Positions 38,815 through 50,588 of a stretch of 55,379 nt of DNA are shown piece by piece. Source of the stretch: Thiobacillus sp. (GTDB lineage Bacteria; Pseudomonadota; Gammaproteobacteria; Burkholderiales; Thiobacillaceae); the NCBI GenBank assembly GCA_020057245.1, contig JAGVGD010000016.1, positions 1 to 55,379 of the forward strand. Reading direction: 5' to 3'. Made by a program: the position numbers and the translations under genes. The notes under the pieces were generated by a model, which did no database searches, had not been told where the DNA came from, and saw only the letters and a program-made list of their open reading frames with translations. How positions within the stretch are numbered: the stretch's first letter is position 1; every line of letters begins with the position of its first letter.

Positions 38815-40224
38815 TTACAGCGAGTAGTACATCGCAAATTCGACCGGGTGAGTGGTCATGCGGAACTTGGTGACTTCTTCGTTTTTCAGCGTGATGTAAG
38901 CGTCAATCATGTCATTGGTAAACACGCCACCACGGGTCAGGAACTCGCGATCCTTGTCGAGTTCGTCCAGTGCCATTTCCAGGCTGTGGCAAACCTTCGG
39001 AATCTTCGCGTCTTCTTCCGGCGGCAGGTCGTACAAGTCCTTGTCCGACGGATCGCCGGGATGGATCTTGTTCTGAATGCCGTCGAGGCCGGCCATCATC
39101 AGCGCAGCAAAGCACAAATACGGGTTGGCGGTCGGATCCGGGAAACGGGTCTCGATGCGGCGGGCCTTTTCGCTGGCGGCGATCGGGATGCGGATCGACG
39201 CCGAACGGTTACGCGCCGAGTAGGCCAGCATCACCGGTGCTTCAAAGCCGGGGACCAGACGCTTGTACGAGTTGGTCGACGGATTGGTGATGGCGTTCAG
39301 TGCCTTGGCGTGCTTGATGATGCCGCCAATGTAGTACAGGCACATCTCGGACAGGCCGGCGTAGCCGTTGCCCGCGAACAGGTTCTTGCCGTCTTTCCAC
39401 AGCGACTGGTGAACGTGCATGCCGGAGCCGTTGTCACCAACGATGGGTTTGGGCATGAAAGTCGCGGTCTTGCCGTAAGCGTGGGCGACGTTCTGCACGA
39501 TGTATTTCAACATCTGCGTCCAGTCGGCGCGCTTGGTCAGCGTGCTGAACACGGTGCCGATTTCGCACTGGCCCGCGGTGGCCACTTCGTGGTGGAACAC
39601 TTCGACCGGGATGCCGGCTTCTTCCAGTGCCAGTACCATCGCGCCGCGAATGTCCTGCAGCGAATCAACCGGGGGGACTGGGAAGTAACCGCCCTTGACG
39701 CCGGGACGGTGGCCAGTGTTGCCGTTTTCGAACTTCTCGGCAGACGACCAGGCGGCTTCTTCGGAATTGATCTGCACGCCGCAGCCCGACATGTTGTCGT
39801 GCCAGGTAATGGAATCGAAAATGAAGAATTCGGGCTCAGGGCCGAAGTAGGCGGTATCGGCAATGCCGGTGGACTTCAGGTAGGCTTCAGCGCGCTTGGC
39901 GACCGAACGCGGATCGCGCTCGTAGCCTTTGCCGTCGGACGGCTCGATCACGTCGCACGTGAGAATCAGGGTGGACTCGTCGAAGAACGGGTCGATCCAG
40001 GCCGAATCCGGGTCAGCGGAGAGCAGCATGTCGGAAGCCTGAATGCCTTTCCAGCCCGCGATCGACGAGCCGTCGAACGGGTGGCCGTTTTCGAACCACT
40101 CGGCATCCACCAGGCGGGCGGGAATCGATACGTGCTGTTCCTTGCCACGGGTATCGGTAAAACGCAGATCAACGAATTTGACTTCGTTGTCCTGAATCAT
40201 TTTCATCACTTTGGCCACGGCCAT
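38815..40224 (-). CDS. glnA: Glutamine synthetase type I
   Basis: '[35 protein letters not shown]', '[18 protein letters not shown]', '[18 protein letters not shown]'. Confidence 0.98.
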   Translation of the reverse strand: MAVAKVMKMIQDNEVKFVDLRFTDTRGKEQHVSIPARLVDAEWFENGHPFDGSSIAGWKGIQASDMLLSADPDSAWIDPFFDESTLILTCDVIEPSDGKGYERDPRSVAKRAEAYLKSTGIADTAYFGPEPEFFIFDSITWHDNMSGCGVQINSEEAAWSSAEKFENGNTGHRPGVKGGYFPVPPVDSLQDIRGAMVLALEEAGIPVEVFHHEVATAGQCEIGTVFSTLTKRADWTQMLKYIVQNVAHAYGKTATFMPKPIVGDNGSGMHVHQSLWKDGKNLFAGNGYAGLSEMCLYYIGGIIKHAKALNAITNPSTNSYKRLVPGFEAPVMLAYSARNRSASIRIPIAASEKARRIETRFPDPTANPYLCFAALMMAGLDGIQNKIHPGDPSDKDLYDLPPEEDAKIPKVCHSLEMALDELDKDREFLTRGGVFTNDMIDAYITLKNEEVTKFRMTTHPVEFAMYYSL

Positions 40225-40289
40225 GCTGAATCTCCTCAAGCTGAAAGTAAGTTGAACGACATATTTTGATATGTACGGGATGACCAATC

Positions 40290-40305
40290 AGCAGAAACCG
40301 TGCCA
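40290..40305 (-). promoter_or_regulatory. Sigma-54 promoter of glnA
   Basis: TGGCAC-GGTTT-CTGCT on the minus strand, one mismatch to TGGCACN5TTGCW. Confidence 0.8.
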
Positions 40306-40379
40306 CACCTCAAAATATCTATCTGGCATTGTGCCACAAGGGCCAGCCGCCACAACACACGCATCCGCACCCTGACGTA

Positions 40380-40425
40380 TGCACCGTTTTGTTGCGCAAC
40401 GATAATAAGCGCACTATTTTGGTGC
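40380..40425 (-). promoter_or_regulatory. Two NtrC-type enhancer sites upstream of glnA
   Basis: GCACCGTTTTGTTGC (40381-40395) and GCACTATTTTGGTGC (40411-40425) resemble GCACN5TGGTGC. Confidence 0.7.
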
Positions 40426-40480
40426 CATAGCGGTGCATTCAGGTTTGCATATACTGCTTGAAACAACCGGGATCAGAGCC

Positions 40481-40936
40481 ATGGGACGCATTACCGAACT
40501 GCTCAACACGGCGCACGCACGCAGTCAGGCGCAGAACTGGCCATACATCGGCGCGTTGCTGCCACACGAAGCCCACGAACTGTTGCAGCTGGCGCCGGGC
40601 GCGCGCCTCATCGACGTGCGCTCGCGCGCCGAACTGGAACTGACCGGCACGCTGCCGGGCGCCGTGCACGTGGAATGGCAATCGTGGCCCGGCTGGACGC
40701 TCAACCCGCATTTTCCCGTGCAACTGGCGCAGGCAGTCGATCCGGAGTCGCTGCTGTTTTTCATCTGCCGCAGCGGTCCCCGCTCGCACCGCGCCGCGAT
40801 TGCCGGCACGGAGGCCGGCCTGCGCCAGTGTTACAACGTGCTGGAAGGCTTCGAGGGCGACCTCGACAAAAACACGGGCCGCCGCAACGCACTCAATGGC
40901 TGGAAGCAGCGCGGCCTGCCCTGGACACAAAGCTGA
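40481..40936 (+). CDS. Rhodanese-like domain protein
   Basis: 'ARLIDVRSRAELELTGTLPGAVHVEWQSW' and 'FICRSGPRSHRAA'. Confidence 0.88.
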   Translation: MGRITELLNTAHARSQAQNWPYIGALLPHEAHELLQLAPGARLIDVRSRAELELTGTLPGAVHVEWQSWPGWTLNPHFPVQLAQAVDPESLLFFICRSGPRSHRAAIAGTEAGLRQCYNVLEGFEGDLDKNTGRRNALNGWKQRGLPWTQS

Positions 40937-40988
40937 TCCGTCTGCCCTCGACGCACTTTAGGCTCGACGCGCTTTAGAATAGCGCGCC

Positions 40989-41786
40989 ATGACTGATCGC
41001 TACGCTGTTTTCGGGCACCCCATCGCCCACTCCAAATCGCCGCTCATCCACGCTGCCTTTGCCCGCCAGACCGGGCAGGACATGACGTATGAAGCCATCC
41101 TCGCGCCGCAGGACGGCTTTGCCGACAGCGTGGCGGCTTTTGTGGCGGCAGGCGGCTGCGGCGCAAACGTTACGGTGCCGTTCAAGGAAGCCGCGTTCAA
41201 AATGGCGCAGCGCCTGAGCCCACGCGCCGAACGCGCCGGTGCGGTCAACACGCTGAGCTTCACTGCCGACGGCATCCTCGGCGACAACACCGACGGCGCC
41301 GGGCTGGTCGCCGACCTGACCCGCAACCTGCACTGCGCACTCAGCGCAAAACGCATTCTGCTGCTCGGCGCGGGCGGTGCGGCGCGCGGCGTGATCGAAC
41401 CGCTGCTCGATCAGCAGCCCGCCACGCTGGTGATCGCCAACCGCACGCTCAGCCGCGCCGAGGAACTGGCGACGCTGTTTGGCCACGGCATCCGTGCCTC
41501 CACATTCGAGGCGGCAGACACTCCATTCGATGTCGTCATCAACGCCACTGCCGCCAGCCTGGCGGGCGAACTGCCGCCGCTGTCGCCGCGCATTTTCGGC
41601 GCCGACACGCTGGCCTACGACATGATGTACGGCCGCGACACGCCCTTCCTCGATTTCGCGCGCGCCCACGGCGCCGTCACCGCCGACGGTCTCGGCATGC
41701 TGGTCGAACAGGCGGCCGAAGCGTTTTATCTGTGGCGCGGCGTGCGACCAGACACCGCGCCGGTCATCGCGAGTCTGCGCGCATGA
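40989..41786 (+). CDS. aroE: Shikimate dehydrogenase
   Basis: '[26 protein letters not shown]', '[13 protein letters not shown]', '[17 protein letters not shown]'. Confidence 0.98.
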   Translation: MTDRYAVFGHPIAHSKSPLIHAAFARQTGQDMTYEAILAPQDGFADSVAAFVAAGGCGANVTVPFKEAAFKMAQRLSPRAERAGAVNTLSFTADGILGDNTDGAGLVADLTRNLHCALSAKRILLLGAGGAARGVIEPLLDQQPATLVIANRTLSRAEELATLFGHGIRASTFEAADTPFDVVINATAASLAGELPPLSPRIFGADTLAYDMMYGRDTPFLDFARAHGAVTADGLGMLVEQAAEAFYLWRGVRPDTAPVIASLRA

Positions 41787-42481
41787 GGACGGCATTGCGC
41801 TGGCTCGGCAGGGGCGTCGCTGCGGCGATCGCATTGATACTGCTCTATCAACTGTGGATCTTCGCCCATGTGCTGTGGTGGATCGATCACAACCCCACCT
41901 CCACCGCTTTCATGGAAGCGGGACTTGCGCGCCAGCAGGACAAAAACCCTGACGCCGAACTGCGTCACAAATGGGTGCCGTACGACCGCATTTCCATCCA
42001 CATGAAACGCGCCATCGTTGCCGCCGAGGATGCCAAGTTCAACGAGCATGAAGGTTTCGACGTCGAGGGCATCGAAGCCGCCGTCAAAAAGAACCTGAAA
42101 AAGGGCCGGCTGGTTGCCGGCGGTTCCACCATCAGCCAGCAGCTCGCCAAGAATCTGTTCCTGTCCGGCGACCGCAGCTTCGTCCGCAAGGGCCAGGAAG
42201 CCATCATCACCCTGATGATCGAAGCCACCTGGAGCAAACGGCGGATCCTTGAGGTGTACCTCAACGTCATCGAGTGGGGCAACGGTATTTACGGTGTCGA
42301 AGCGGCCGCCCGCCGTTACTACAAAATCCCTGCCGCCAAGCTCAATCGCGACCAGGCCGCGCGCCTGGCGGCGATGGTGCCGAACCCGCGCTGGTACGAA
42401 AACCACCGCAGTTCGCGTACCTACCAGCGGCGTGTCGCCGTCATCAAACGGTATATGGGCTACGCCCAAGTGCCACGCTGA
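41783..42481 (+). CDS. mtgA: Monofunctional biosynthetic peptidoglycan transglycosylase
   Basis: '[17 protein letters not shown]', '[16 protein letters not shown]'. Confidence 0.97.
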   Translation: MRTALRWLGRGVAAAIALILLYQLWIFAHVLWWIDHNPTSTAFMEAGLARQQDKNPDAELRHKWVPYDRISIHMKRAIVAAEDAKFNEHEGFDVEGIEAAVKKNLKKGRLVAGGSTISQQLAKNLFLSGDRSFVRKGQEAIITLMIEATWSKRRILEVYLNVIEWGNGIYGVEAAARRYYKIPAAKLNRDQAARLAAMVPNPRWYENHRSSRTYQRRVAVIKRYMGYAQVPR

Positions 42482-42490
42482 TTCGGCCGC

Positions 42491-43237
42491 TCAGCCGTGG
42501 TGCGAGAAATAGTGCAAAAAAGCATCCCGCTGCAAGGGCGGTGAAAAGAAATAGCCCTGCCCTTTCTGTACGCCAAGCGAGCGCAACATGGCAAGCTGTT
42601 CGGCTGTTTCCACACCCTCGGCGATCACTTCTAGTTGCGTTGTTTTCAGCAGGACGGCCAGGGCTTCCGCCCAGCGTGGCATGGCGCCCGTATCCGCGCT
42701 TTCAAGCAGAACACTCTTGTCGATCTTGATGATCTGCGCATTGCAACGCGACAGAATCATGACACTGGCAGGATCGATCCTGACATCATCAAGCGCGATG
42801 CGCACGCCCTGGCGGGCAGCCTGATCGAGCGCTTGCAGGCCAATCATATCCGGCAGGCCGCGTTCGGTGATCTCCATGACGAGCTTGTGCCTGACCTCGC
42901 TCAACCCCGACTTTTGCGCAGCGTATTCCAGCCCACCGCGCCCGAGAATCTCAGGCGGCACATTGATATGCAATTCAACGCCGTCCTGGCGCCTGAGCCA
43001 ATCTCCCAACTCAAGCGCCACCTGGTCGATCACCCAATAGGTAATAAGTCCCGACAGCGGCGTGTTCTCGACCAAGGGAATAAATTCGTCTGGCAATACC
43101 ACGCCATCGGGTCGCCGCCAGCGCAACAGGGCTTCCGCGCCGATGCAGCGCGCTTGTCCGAGAGAAACGATCGGCTGGTATTCAAGAAAAAACTCGCCGC
43201 TTTCAAATCCGTCGCGGATCGTATCCGAGTCGATCAT
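42491..43237 (-). CDS. EAL-domain (c-di-GMP phosphodiesterase-like) protein
   Basis: 'FFLEYQPIVSLGQARCIGAEALLRWRRPDG'; 'VIAEGVETAEQLAMLRSLGVQKGQGYFF'. Confidence 0.92.
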   Translation of the reverse strand: MIDSDTIRDGFESGEFFLEYQPIVSLGQARCIGAEALLRWRRPDGVVLPDEFIPLVENTPLSGLITYWVIDQVALELGDWLRRQDGVELHINVPPEILGRGGLEYAAQKSGLSEVRHKLVMEITERGLPDMIGLQALDQAARQGVRIALDDVRIDPASVMILSRCNAQIIKIDKSVLLESADTGAMPRWAEALAVLLKTTQLEVIAEGVETAEQLAMLRSLGVQKGQGYFFSPPLQRDAFLHYFSHHG

Positions 43238-43462
43238 GCATTCTCCAGAATCAGGCTGTAAGAAAGGGGATACAGGTATCGGTTAGCCGAGCCCACAGCG
43301 GTTAGCCATTCGCCAGAATATCTGCGCCGGTCTCAGCTTACACAGCCAGAGCGGCAACTTCACAGCGTTTTTATTCAAATACCCCACCCATTGTCGACCA
43401 CGCAAGCACGTGCCCACAAACCATAGCGCGTTACAATCGCGGAGCTTTTTCACCCGCACCCC

Positions 43463-44905
43463 ATGACCGATTCCCTCGAAACCCAGTCGCAGGACAATCT
43501 GGAGACGCACCTGATCCAGGTTCAGTCGCTGCTCGCCCGGATGCGGCTGGTGGAGGAACTCGTCCACAAGCAGGGCGGACCGCGCCAGGCGCTGGTCGAG
43601 AACCTGGTGCACAAGCAGAACCTGGCCGAGCTGCAGCGCAAGCTGGAAGACCTGCACCCGGCCGACATCGCCTACATCCTGGAAGCGCTGCCGCTGGACG
43701 AGCGGCGGCTGGTATGGGATCTGGTCGGCGCGGAAAACGACGGCGAAATTCTGCTCGAAGTCTCCGACTCGGTGCGCGAATCGCTGATCCAGACCATGGA
43801 CAAGGCGGAGCTGCTGGCCGCCGCCGAATCGCTCGACACCGACGAAATCGCCGACATCGCGGCCGACCTGCCGCATGACGTGATCCAGGAACTGCTGACC
43901 ACGCTGGATGCGCAGAAACGCGCGCGCCTGCAATCGGCACTGTCCTTTCCCGAGGACACGGTGGGCGCGCTGATGGATTACGAGATGGTGACGATCCGCG
44001 CCGACGTGACGCTGGAAGTCGCGCTGCGCTACCTGCGCCGGCTGGGCGAGCTGCCCGACCAGCTCGACAAGTTGTTCGTGGTGGACCAGGGCGAACTGCT
44101 GATCGGCGTGCTGCCGCTGAAACGCCTGCTGACCACCGACCCCGAAGCCTCGGTGGCAGCGGTAATGGTCGAGGACTTCGTCAAGTTCCACGCCGAGGAC
44201 GAAGCGCACGAAGCAGCGCAGGCATTCGAACGCTACGACCTGGTGATGGCGCCGGTGGTGGACCTCAATGGCCAGCTGATCGGCCGTCTCACCGTTGATG
44301 CGGTGGTGGACTACATCCGCGAATCGGCGGATTCCGACATGCTGTCGATGGCCGGTCTGAAAGAAGAGGAAGACCTGTTCTCCAGCGTGTGGCGCGCTGC
44401 GAAAAACCGCTGGATGTGGCTGGCGATCAACCTCTGCACCGCCTTCGTCGCGTCGCGCGTGATCGGCGCATTCGAGGGCAGCATCGAAAAACTGGCCGCG
44501 CTGGCGGCGCTGATGCCGATCATCGCCGGCATCGGCGGCAACTCGGGCAACCAGACCATCACCCTGATCATCCGCGGGCTGGCGCTCGGCCACATCACCC
44601 CGGCCAACGCGAAACGACTGGTGGTGAAGGAAATCGGCGTCGCCCTGCTGAACGGCCTGATGTGGGGTTCGGCGGTCGGCCTGTTCGCCTGGCTGCTGTA
44701 CGACAACCCGGCGCTGGGCGGCGTGATGGCGCTGGCGATGCTGCTCAATCTGCTGGTGGCGGCGCTCGCCGGCATCTTCATCCCGATGACGCTGGAGCGC
44801 GTGAAGCGCGACCCGGCGATCGGCTCGTCGGTGCTGCTCACCTTCATCACCGACAGCATGGGTTTCTTCATTTTCCTCGGGCTGGCCACGCTGCTGCTGC
44901 TATGA
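43463..44905 (+). CDS. mgtE: Magnesium transporter MgtE
   Basis: MgtE N domain, CBS domains, 'GIGGNSGNQTITLIIRGLALG' TM region. Confidence 0.97.
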   Translation: MTDSLETQSQDNLETHLIQVQSLLARMRLVEELVHKQGGPRQALVENLVHKQNLAELQRKLEDLHPADIAYILEALPLDERRLVWDLVGAENDGEILLEVSDSVRESLIQTMDKAELLAAAESLDTDEIADIAADLPHDVIQELLTTLDAQKRARLQSALSFPEDTVGALMDYEMVTIRADVTLEVALRYLRRLGELPDQLDKLFVVDQGELLIGVLPLKRLLTTDPEASVAAVMVEDFVKFHAEDEAHEAAQAFERYDLVMAPVVDLNGQLIGRLTVDAVVDYIRESADSDMLSMAGLKEEEDLFSSVWRAAKNRWMWLAINLCTAFVASRVIGAFEGSIEKLAALAALMPIIAGIGGNSGNQTITLIIRGLALGHITPANAKRLVVKEIGVALLNGLMWGSAVGLFAWLLYDNPALGGVMALAMLLNLLVAALAGIFIPMTLERVKRDPAIGSSVLLTFITDSMGFFIFLGLATLLLL

Positions 44906-44937
44906 ACTGGAAATTCCTTTGGCGCTCGCACACTGCC

Positions 44938-45029
44938 TCCCCCTTTGTAAAAGGGGGATTGAGGGGGATTTTTCCGTGCGGGCGAAGCGTCCAATCCCCC
45001 CTGACCCCCCTTTTTCAAAGGGGGGAATC
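44938..45029. repeat. Inverted pair of ~33-nt CCCCCTTT/AAAGGGGG repeat units
   Basis: TCCCCCTTTGTAAAAGGGGGATTGAGGGGGATT and, inverted, TCCCCCCTTTGAAAAAGGGGGGTCAGGGGGGATT. Confidence 0.85.
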
Positions 45030-45047
45030 ACCGCTGGATACGCACGG

Positions 45048-46781
<1,734 letters not shown>

Positions 46782-46794
46782 GCCGCGCCGCACC

Positions 46795-47550
46795 ATGAGC
46801 CAAGACATCCCCACCAGCTGGGCCAAGCCGTCCCGCTCGCTCCTCACCGCAGCCGGCCGCGCCATCGGCGACTGGCGCATGATCCGCGACGGAGACCGCA
46901 TCCTGCTCGGCCTGTCGGGCGGCAAGGATTCGCTCGCCCTGCTGCACACGCTGCATCACCTGCAGCAAAAGGCGCCGGTGAAATTCGAGTTGCTGGCCTG
47001 CACCGTCGATCCGCAAACCGACGATTACAACCCCAAGTCGATGGTGCCGTATCTGGCCGCGCTCGGCGTGCCGTATTTTCTGGAATCGCAGCCGATCATG
47101 CGGGATGCGCTCAGAACCCTGACCAAAGAATCGGACTCCTTCTGTGCGTATGGTTCACGCATGCGGCGCGGCATTCTGTATCGCATCGCCCGCGAACAGA
47201 ACTGCAACGTCGTCGCTCTGGCGCAGCATCTCGACGATCTCGCCGAAACGCTGATGATGTCGATGCTGTTCGGCGGCAAGCTCAGAACCATGTCGCCGCA
47301 TTATCTGAACGATGCGGCTGATCTACGCATCATCCGTCCGTTTGCCTACGCACGCGAGCGCCAAACGCGCGCGTTTGCCGTCGACGCTGCGCTACCGGTC
47401 ATTTCCGATAACTGCCCCTGCTGCTTCGCCAAGCCGCAACAGCGCTACGCGATGAAGCAGATGCTGGCCGAGCAGGAAAAGTCGCACCCGCGCATCTTCA
47501 ACAGCATGCTGACGGCGATGAAGCCGTTGATGGGCGAGCCGCCGGTCTGA
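46795..47550 (+). CDS. ttcA: tRNA 2-thiocytidine biosynthesis protein TtcA
   Basis: 'ILLGLSGGKDSLALLHTL' PP-loop (SGGKDS); TtcA architecture. Confidence 0.96.
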   Translation: MSQDIPTSWAKPSRSLLTAAGRAIGDWRMIRDGDRILLGLSGGKDSLALLHTLHHLQQKAPVKFELLACTVDPQTDDYNPKSMVPYLAALGVPYFLESQPIMRDALRTLTKESDSFCAYGSRMRRGILYRIAREQNCNVVALAQHLDDLAETLMMSMLFGGKLRTMSPHYLNDAADLRIIRPFAYARERQTRAFAVDAALPVISDNCPCCFAKPQQRYAMKQMLAEQEKSHPRIFNSMLTAMKPLMGEPPV

Positions 47551-47559
47551 GCGCCATTC

Positions 47560-48084
47560 TCATCGCTGCGGCTTGCAGCGCTTGCCCTCGTATTCGAAAC
47601 GGTTCAGCTCATAAGCCTTGCCGTTCCAGCGCTCCACCGGAAAGCAGAATCCCGGCCCACCGACCGAGATATCCGGCCAGCCCTCCTTGCCTTTGGTTTT
47701 CAGGAACTCGGGGATGCCGTTGTTGCCGGTGATCACTTTCCAGCTCCCGTTGGCTTGCTTGCTCAGCAGTTGAAAACCTGTGCCGGCGTGGCCGTAGCAA
47801 TACGTCCCGCCGTCGCTGACCACCGCCTCGGGACGACCGTCGCCGTTGAGGTCGCGCACCATGTCTATGACCGCGCCCGAGGACGCGGGCGCGCCGGAAT
47901 CGGCCGGCGGTTCGCAGATCACCCAGGCGCCCTTGCGCTGCACCGCACCCGCGGCCTTGAACAGCGCCGCCTTGTCCGCGTCGCTGAGCGTCACGTCCAC
48001 GCTATCCGCTAAGGCTTTCGCCATCGTCAACGTAAAACCCAGCGTGCAAATCCCAATCAGCGCAGCCATCCGAATCGTGTTCAT
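47560..48084 (-). CDS. Secreted hypothetical protein
   Basis: Signal peptide; 'VIDMVRDLNGDGRPEAVVSDGGTYCYGHAGTGF' VCBS/FG-GAP-like segment. Confidence 0.75.
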   Translation of the reverse strand: MNTIRMAALIGICTLGFTLTMAKALADSVDVTLSDADKAALFKAAGAVQRKGAWVICEPPADSGAPASSGAVIDMVRDLNGDGRPEAVVSDGGTYCYGHAGTGFQLLSKQANGSWKVITGNNGIPEFLKTKGKEGWPDISVGGPGFCFPVERWNGKAYELNRFEYEGKRCKPQR

Positions 48085-48219
48085 TGCCCGTCTCCTTCGT
48101 CGTCGAAAACTTCACCATAGACACTCACGCGGCGATCCGGCGGGTTTCCCGGCCTGGCATTTGTCCGTAGAATCAAGCCTTTGTTTTAATTGACAGTTTC
48201 CACAAAGAGAACAAGGTTT

Positions 48220-49332
48220 ATGACTGCTTCCTTCATTCCCCCCAAGCGCATCCTCATGGGCCCCGGCCCGTCCGACGTGCCGCAGCGCATCCTCGACGCG
48301 ATGGCGCGCCCGACCATCGGCCACCTCGACCCGGCTTTCGTCGAGCTGATGGAACAGATCAAGTCCATGCTGCGGATGGCGTTCCAGACCGAAAACGCGC
48401 TGACATTCCCGGTGTCGGCGCCGGGTTCGGCGGGGATGGAAATGTGCTTCGTCAATCTGGTGGAGCCGGGCGACAAGGTGATCGTCTGCAAGAACGGCGT
48501 GTTCGGCGGGCGCATGCTGGAGAACGTCAAGCGCACCGGCGGCGTGCCGGTGGTGGTGGAAGACGCATGGGGTGCGCCGGTCGACCCGCAGAAGGTGCGC
48601 GACGCGTTCAAGGCCAATCCCGACGCCAAAATCCTTGCCTTCGTGCACGCCGAAACGTCGACCGGCGCGCAGTCGGATGCGGAAGCGCTCGGCAAGATCG
48701 CGCAGGAATTCGGCGCGCTGACGATCATGGACTGCGTCACCAGCCTCGGCGGCACACCGATCTACATGGACAAGTGGGGCATCGACGCGGTGTATTCCGG
48801 CAGCCAGAAATGCCTGTCGTGCACGCCGGGGCTGTCGCCGGTGTCGTTCTCCGAGCGCGCCATTGCCCGCATCAAGGCGCGCACGACCACCGTGCAAAGC
48901 TGGTTCCTCGATCTCAATCTGGTACTCGGCTACTGGCAGTCCGCCGGCAAACGCACCTATCATCACACCGCGCCGATCAACCCGATGTACGGCCTGCACG
49001 AGGCGCTGGTGATTCTCGAAGAGGAAGGTCTGGAAAACGCCTGGGCGCGCCACCGCGCCATGCACGAAAAGCTCAAGGCCGGGCTCGAAGCCATGGGGCT
49101 GAATTACGTGGTCGAAGCCTCCGCCCGCCTGCCGCAACTCAACTCGATCTATGTACCGGAAGGCGTCGATGAAGCGGCGATCCGCGCGCGCCTGCTGAAT
49201 GAATTCAATCTGGAAATCGGCGCCGGCCTCGGCGACATGGCCGGCAAGATCTGGCGCATCGGCCTGATGGGCTATTCAGCCAAGCAGGAAAACGTCGATT
49301 ACTGCCTGAAGGCGTTGAAGGCCAGTCTGTAA
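48220..49332 (+). CDS. Pyridoxal-phosphate aminotransferase, alanine/serine-glyoxylate type
   Basis: 'PPKRILMGPGPSDVPQRILDAMARPTIGHLDPAF', 'GSQKCLSCTPGLSPVSFS'. Confidence 0.95.
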   Translation: MTASFIPPKRILMGPGPSDVPQRILDAMARPTIGHLDPAFVELMEQIKSMLRMAFQTENALTFPVSAPGSAGMEMCFVNLVEPGDKVIVCKNGVFGGRMLENVKRTGGVPVVVEDAWGAPVDPQKVRDAFKANPDAKILAFVHAETSTGAQSDAEALGKIAQEFGALTIMDCVTSLGGTPIYMDKWGIDAVYSGSQKCLSCTPGLSPVSFSERAIARIKARTTTVQSWFLDLNLVLGYWQSAGKRTYHHTAPINPMYGLHEALVILEEEGLENAWARHRAMHEKLKAGLEAMGLNYVVEASARLPQLNSIYVPEGVDEAAIRARLLNEFNLEIGAGLGDMAGKIWRIGLMGYSAKQENVDYCLKALKASL

Positions 49333-49387
49333 GGTGCCTCCCGGTAGCTGCGGCGACCGGGCTCCGGCTACTTGGCGATGCGAATGT

Positions 49388-50221
49388 TCAGGACAAGCCC
49401 AGCCGCTGCCAGATGGTGGTGCTGGGGCCGGCCTGATTCATGGTGTAGAAATGCAGCCCCGGTGCACCGCCGGCCAGCAGGCGTTCGCACTGGTCGGTGA
49501 TGACATCCAGCCCGAACGCCCGGATCGACGGCAGGTCGTCGCCGTAGGTCTCCAGTTTCTTTCTCAGCCAGCGCGGGATTTCCGCGCCGCAGGCATCCGA
49601 AAACCGCGCCAGCTGCACATAGTTGCCGATCGGCATGATGCCGGGAACGATGGGGATGCTGACCCCCTGCGAGCGGGCCTCGTCGACGAAGCGAAAATAG
49701 GCGTCGGCGTTGAAGAAATACTGGGTGATGGCGGAGTCGGCCCCGGCATCGACCTTGCGCTTGAAATTGGCCAGGTCGTCCGTCCACGAGCGCGCCTGCG
49801 GATGGATTTCGGGATAGGCGGCGACTTCGATTTCGAACCAGTCGCCGGTTTCCTTGCGGATGAAACTCACCAGTTCGTTGGCGTAATTGAATTCGCCCGC
49901 GTCCATGGTGCCCGATGGCAAATCGCCGCGCAGCGCCACCAGATGGCGGATGCCCTGGCTTTTGTATTCGTTGAGAATCTCGCGGATATTGTCCTGGGTG
50001 GAGCCGATGCACGACAGGTGCGGCGCGGCTTCGGAGCCGGAGGCCTGGATATCGCGCACGGTTTCCAGGGTGCGGTCGCGGGTGGAGCCGCCCGCGCCGA
50101 ATGTCACTGAAAAGAATTTGGGCTTGAGCTGCGCCAGCTGCGCGCGGGTGGCGCGCAGCTTTTCCGCGCCCTCCGCGGTTTTCGGCGGAAAAAACTCGAA
50201 GCTGAAAGTACGTTCACTCAT
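49388..50221 (-). CDS. metF: Methylenetetrahydrofolate reductase
   Basis: 'FSFEFFPPKTAEGAEKLRATRAQLAQLKPKFFSVTFGAGGSTRDRT'. Confidence 0.98.
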   Translation of the reverse strand: MSERTFSFEFFPPKTAEGAEKLRATRAQLAQLKPKFFSVTFGAGGSTRDRTLETVRDIQASGSEAAPHLSCIGSTQDNIREILNEYKSQGIRHLVALRGDLPSGTMDAGEFNYANELVSFIRKETGDWFEIEVAAYPEIHPQARSWTDDLANFKRKVDAGADSAITQYFFNADAYFRFVDEARSQGVSIPIVPGIMPIGNYVQLARFSDACGAEIPRWLRKKLETYGDDLPSIRAFGLDVITDQCERLLAGGAPGLHFYTMNQAGPSTTIWQRLGLS

Positions 50222-50224
50222 GAT

Positions 50225-50572
50225 TCAACCTTTTTTGCCGGGAACCAGCGCCGACAGCGCCCAGGCGATCACGCTGTACAGGATCGCGCCCAGCACGGCG
50301 GAGACGAAGCCGTGGACCTCGAAGCCGTCCAGCATGTGGCCCGCCCACCAGAACAGCAGGCCGTTCAGCACAAAATAGAACAGCCCCAGGGTCAGCAGCG
50401 TGACCGGCAAGGTCAGCACGACCAGCAACGGGCGCACCAGCGTATTGAGCAGGCCGATCACCAGCGCAGCCAGCATGGCCGAGCCGAAGCTCGTCACCTC
50501 GATGCTGGGCATCAGATAGGCCACGCCCAGCAAGGCGACGGCATTCAGCACCCAAATCAGCAAAAGTCGCAC
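50225..50572 (-). CDS. Phage holin family (4-TM, Phage_holin_4_2-like) membrane protein
   Basis: 'LLLIWVLNAVALLGVAYLMPSIEVTSFGSAMLAALVIGLLNTLVRPLLVVLTLPVTLLTLGLFYFVLNGLLFW'. Confidence 0.9.
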   Translation of the reverse strand: MRLLLIWVLNAVALLGVAYLMPSIEVTSFGSAMLAALVIGLLNTLVRPLLVVLTLPVTLLTLGLFYFVLNGLLFWWAGHMLDGFEVHGFVSAVLGAILYSVIAWALSALVPGKKG

Positions 50573-50588
50573 GTTGCGCTCCCCGAAA

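Noticed and set aside
38806-40269. 487-aa plus-strand ORF
   Set aside because: Antisense shadow of glnA.
50225-50572. Prophage remnant (holin)
   Set aside because: No other phage genes; embedded in metK-ahcY-metF; family name is historical.
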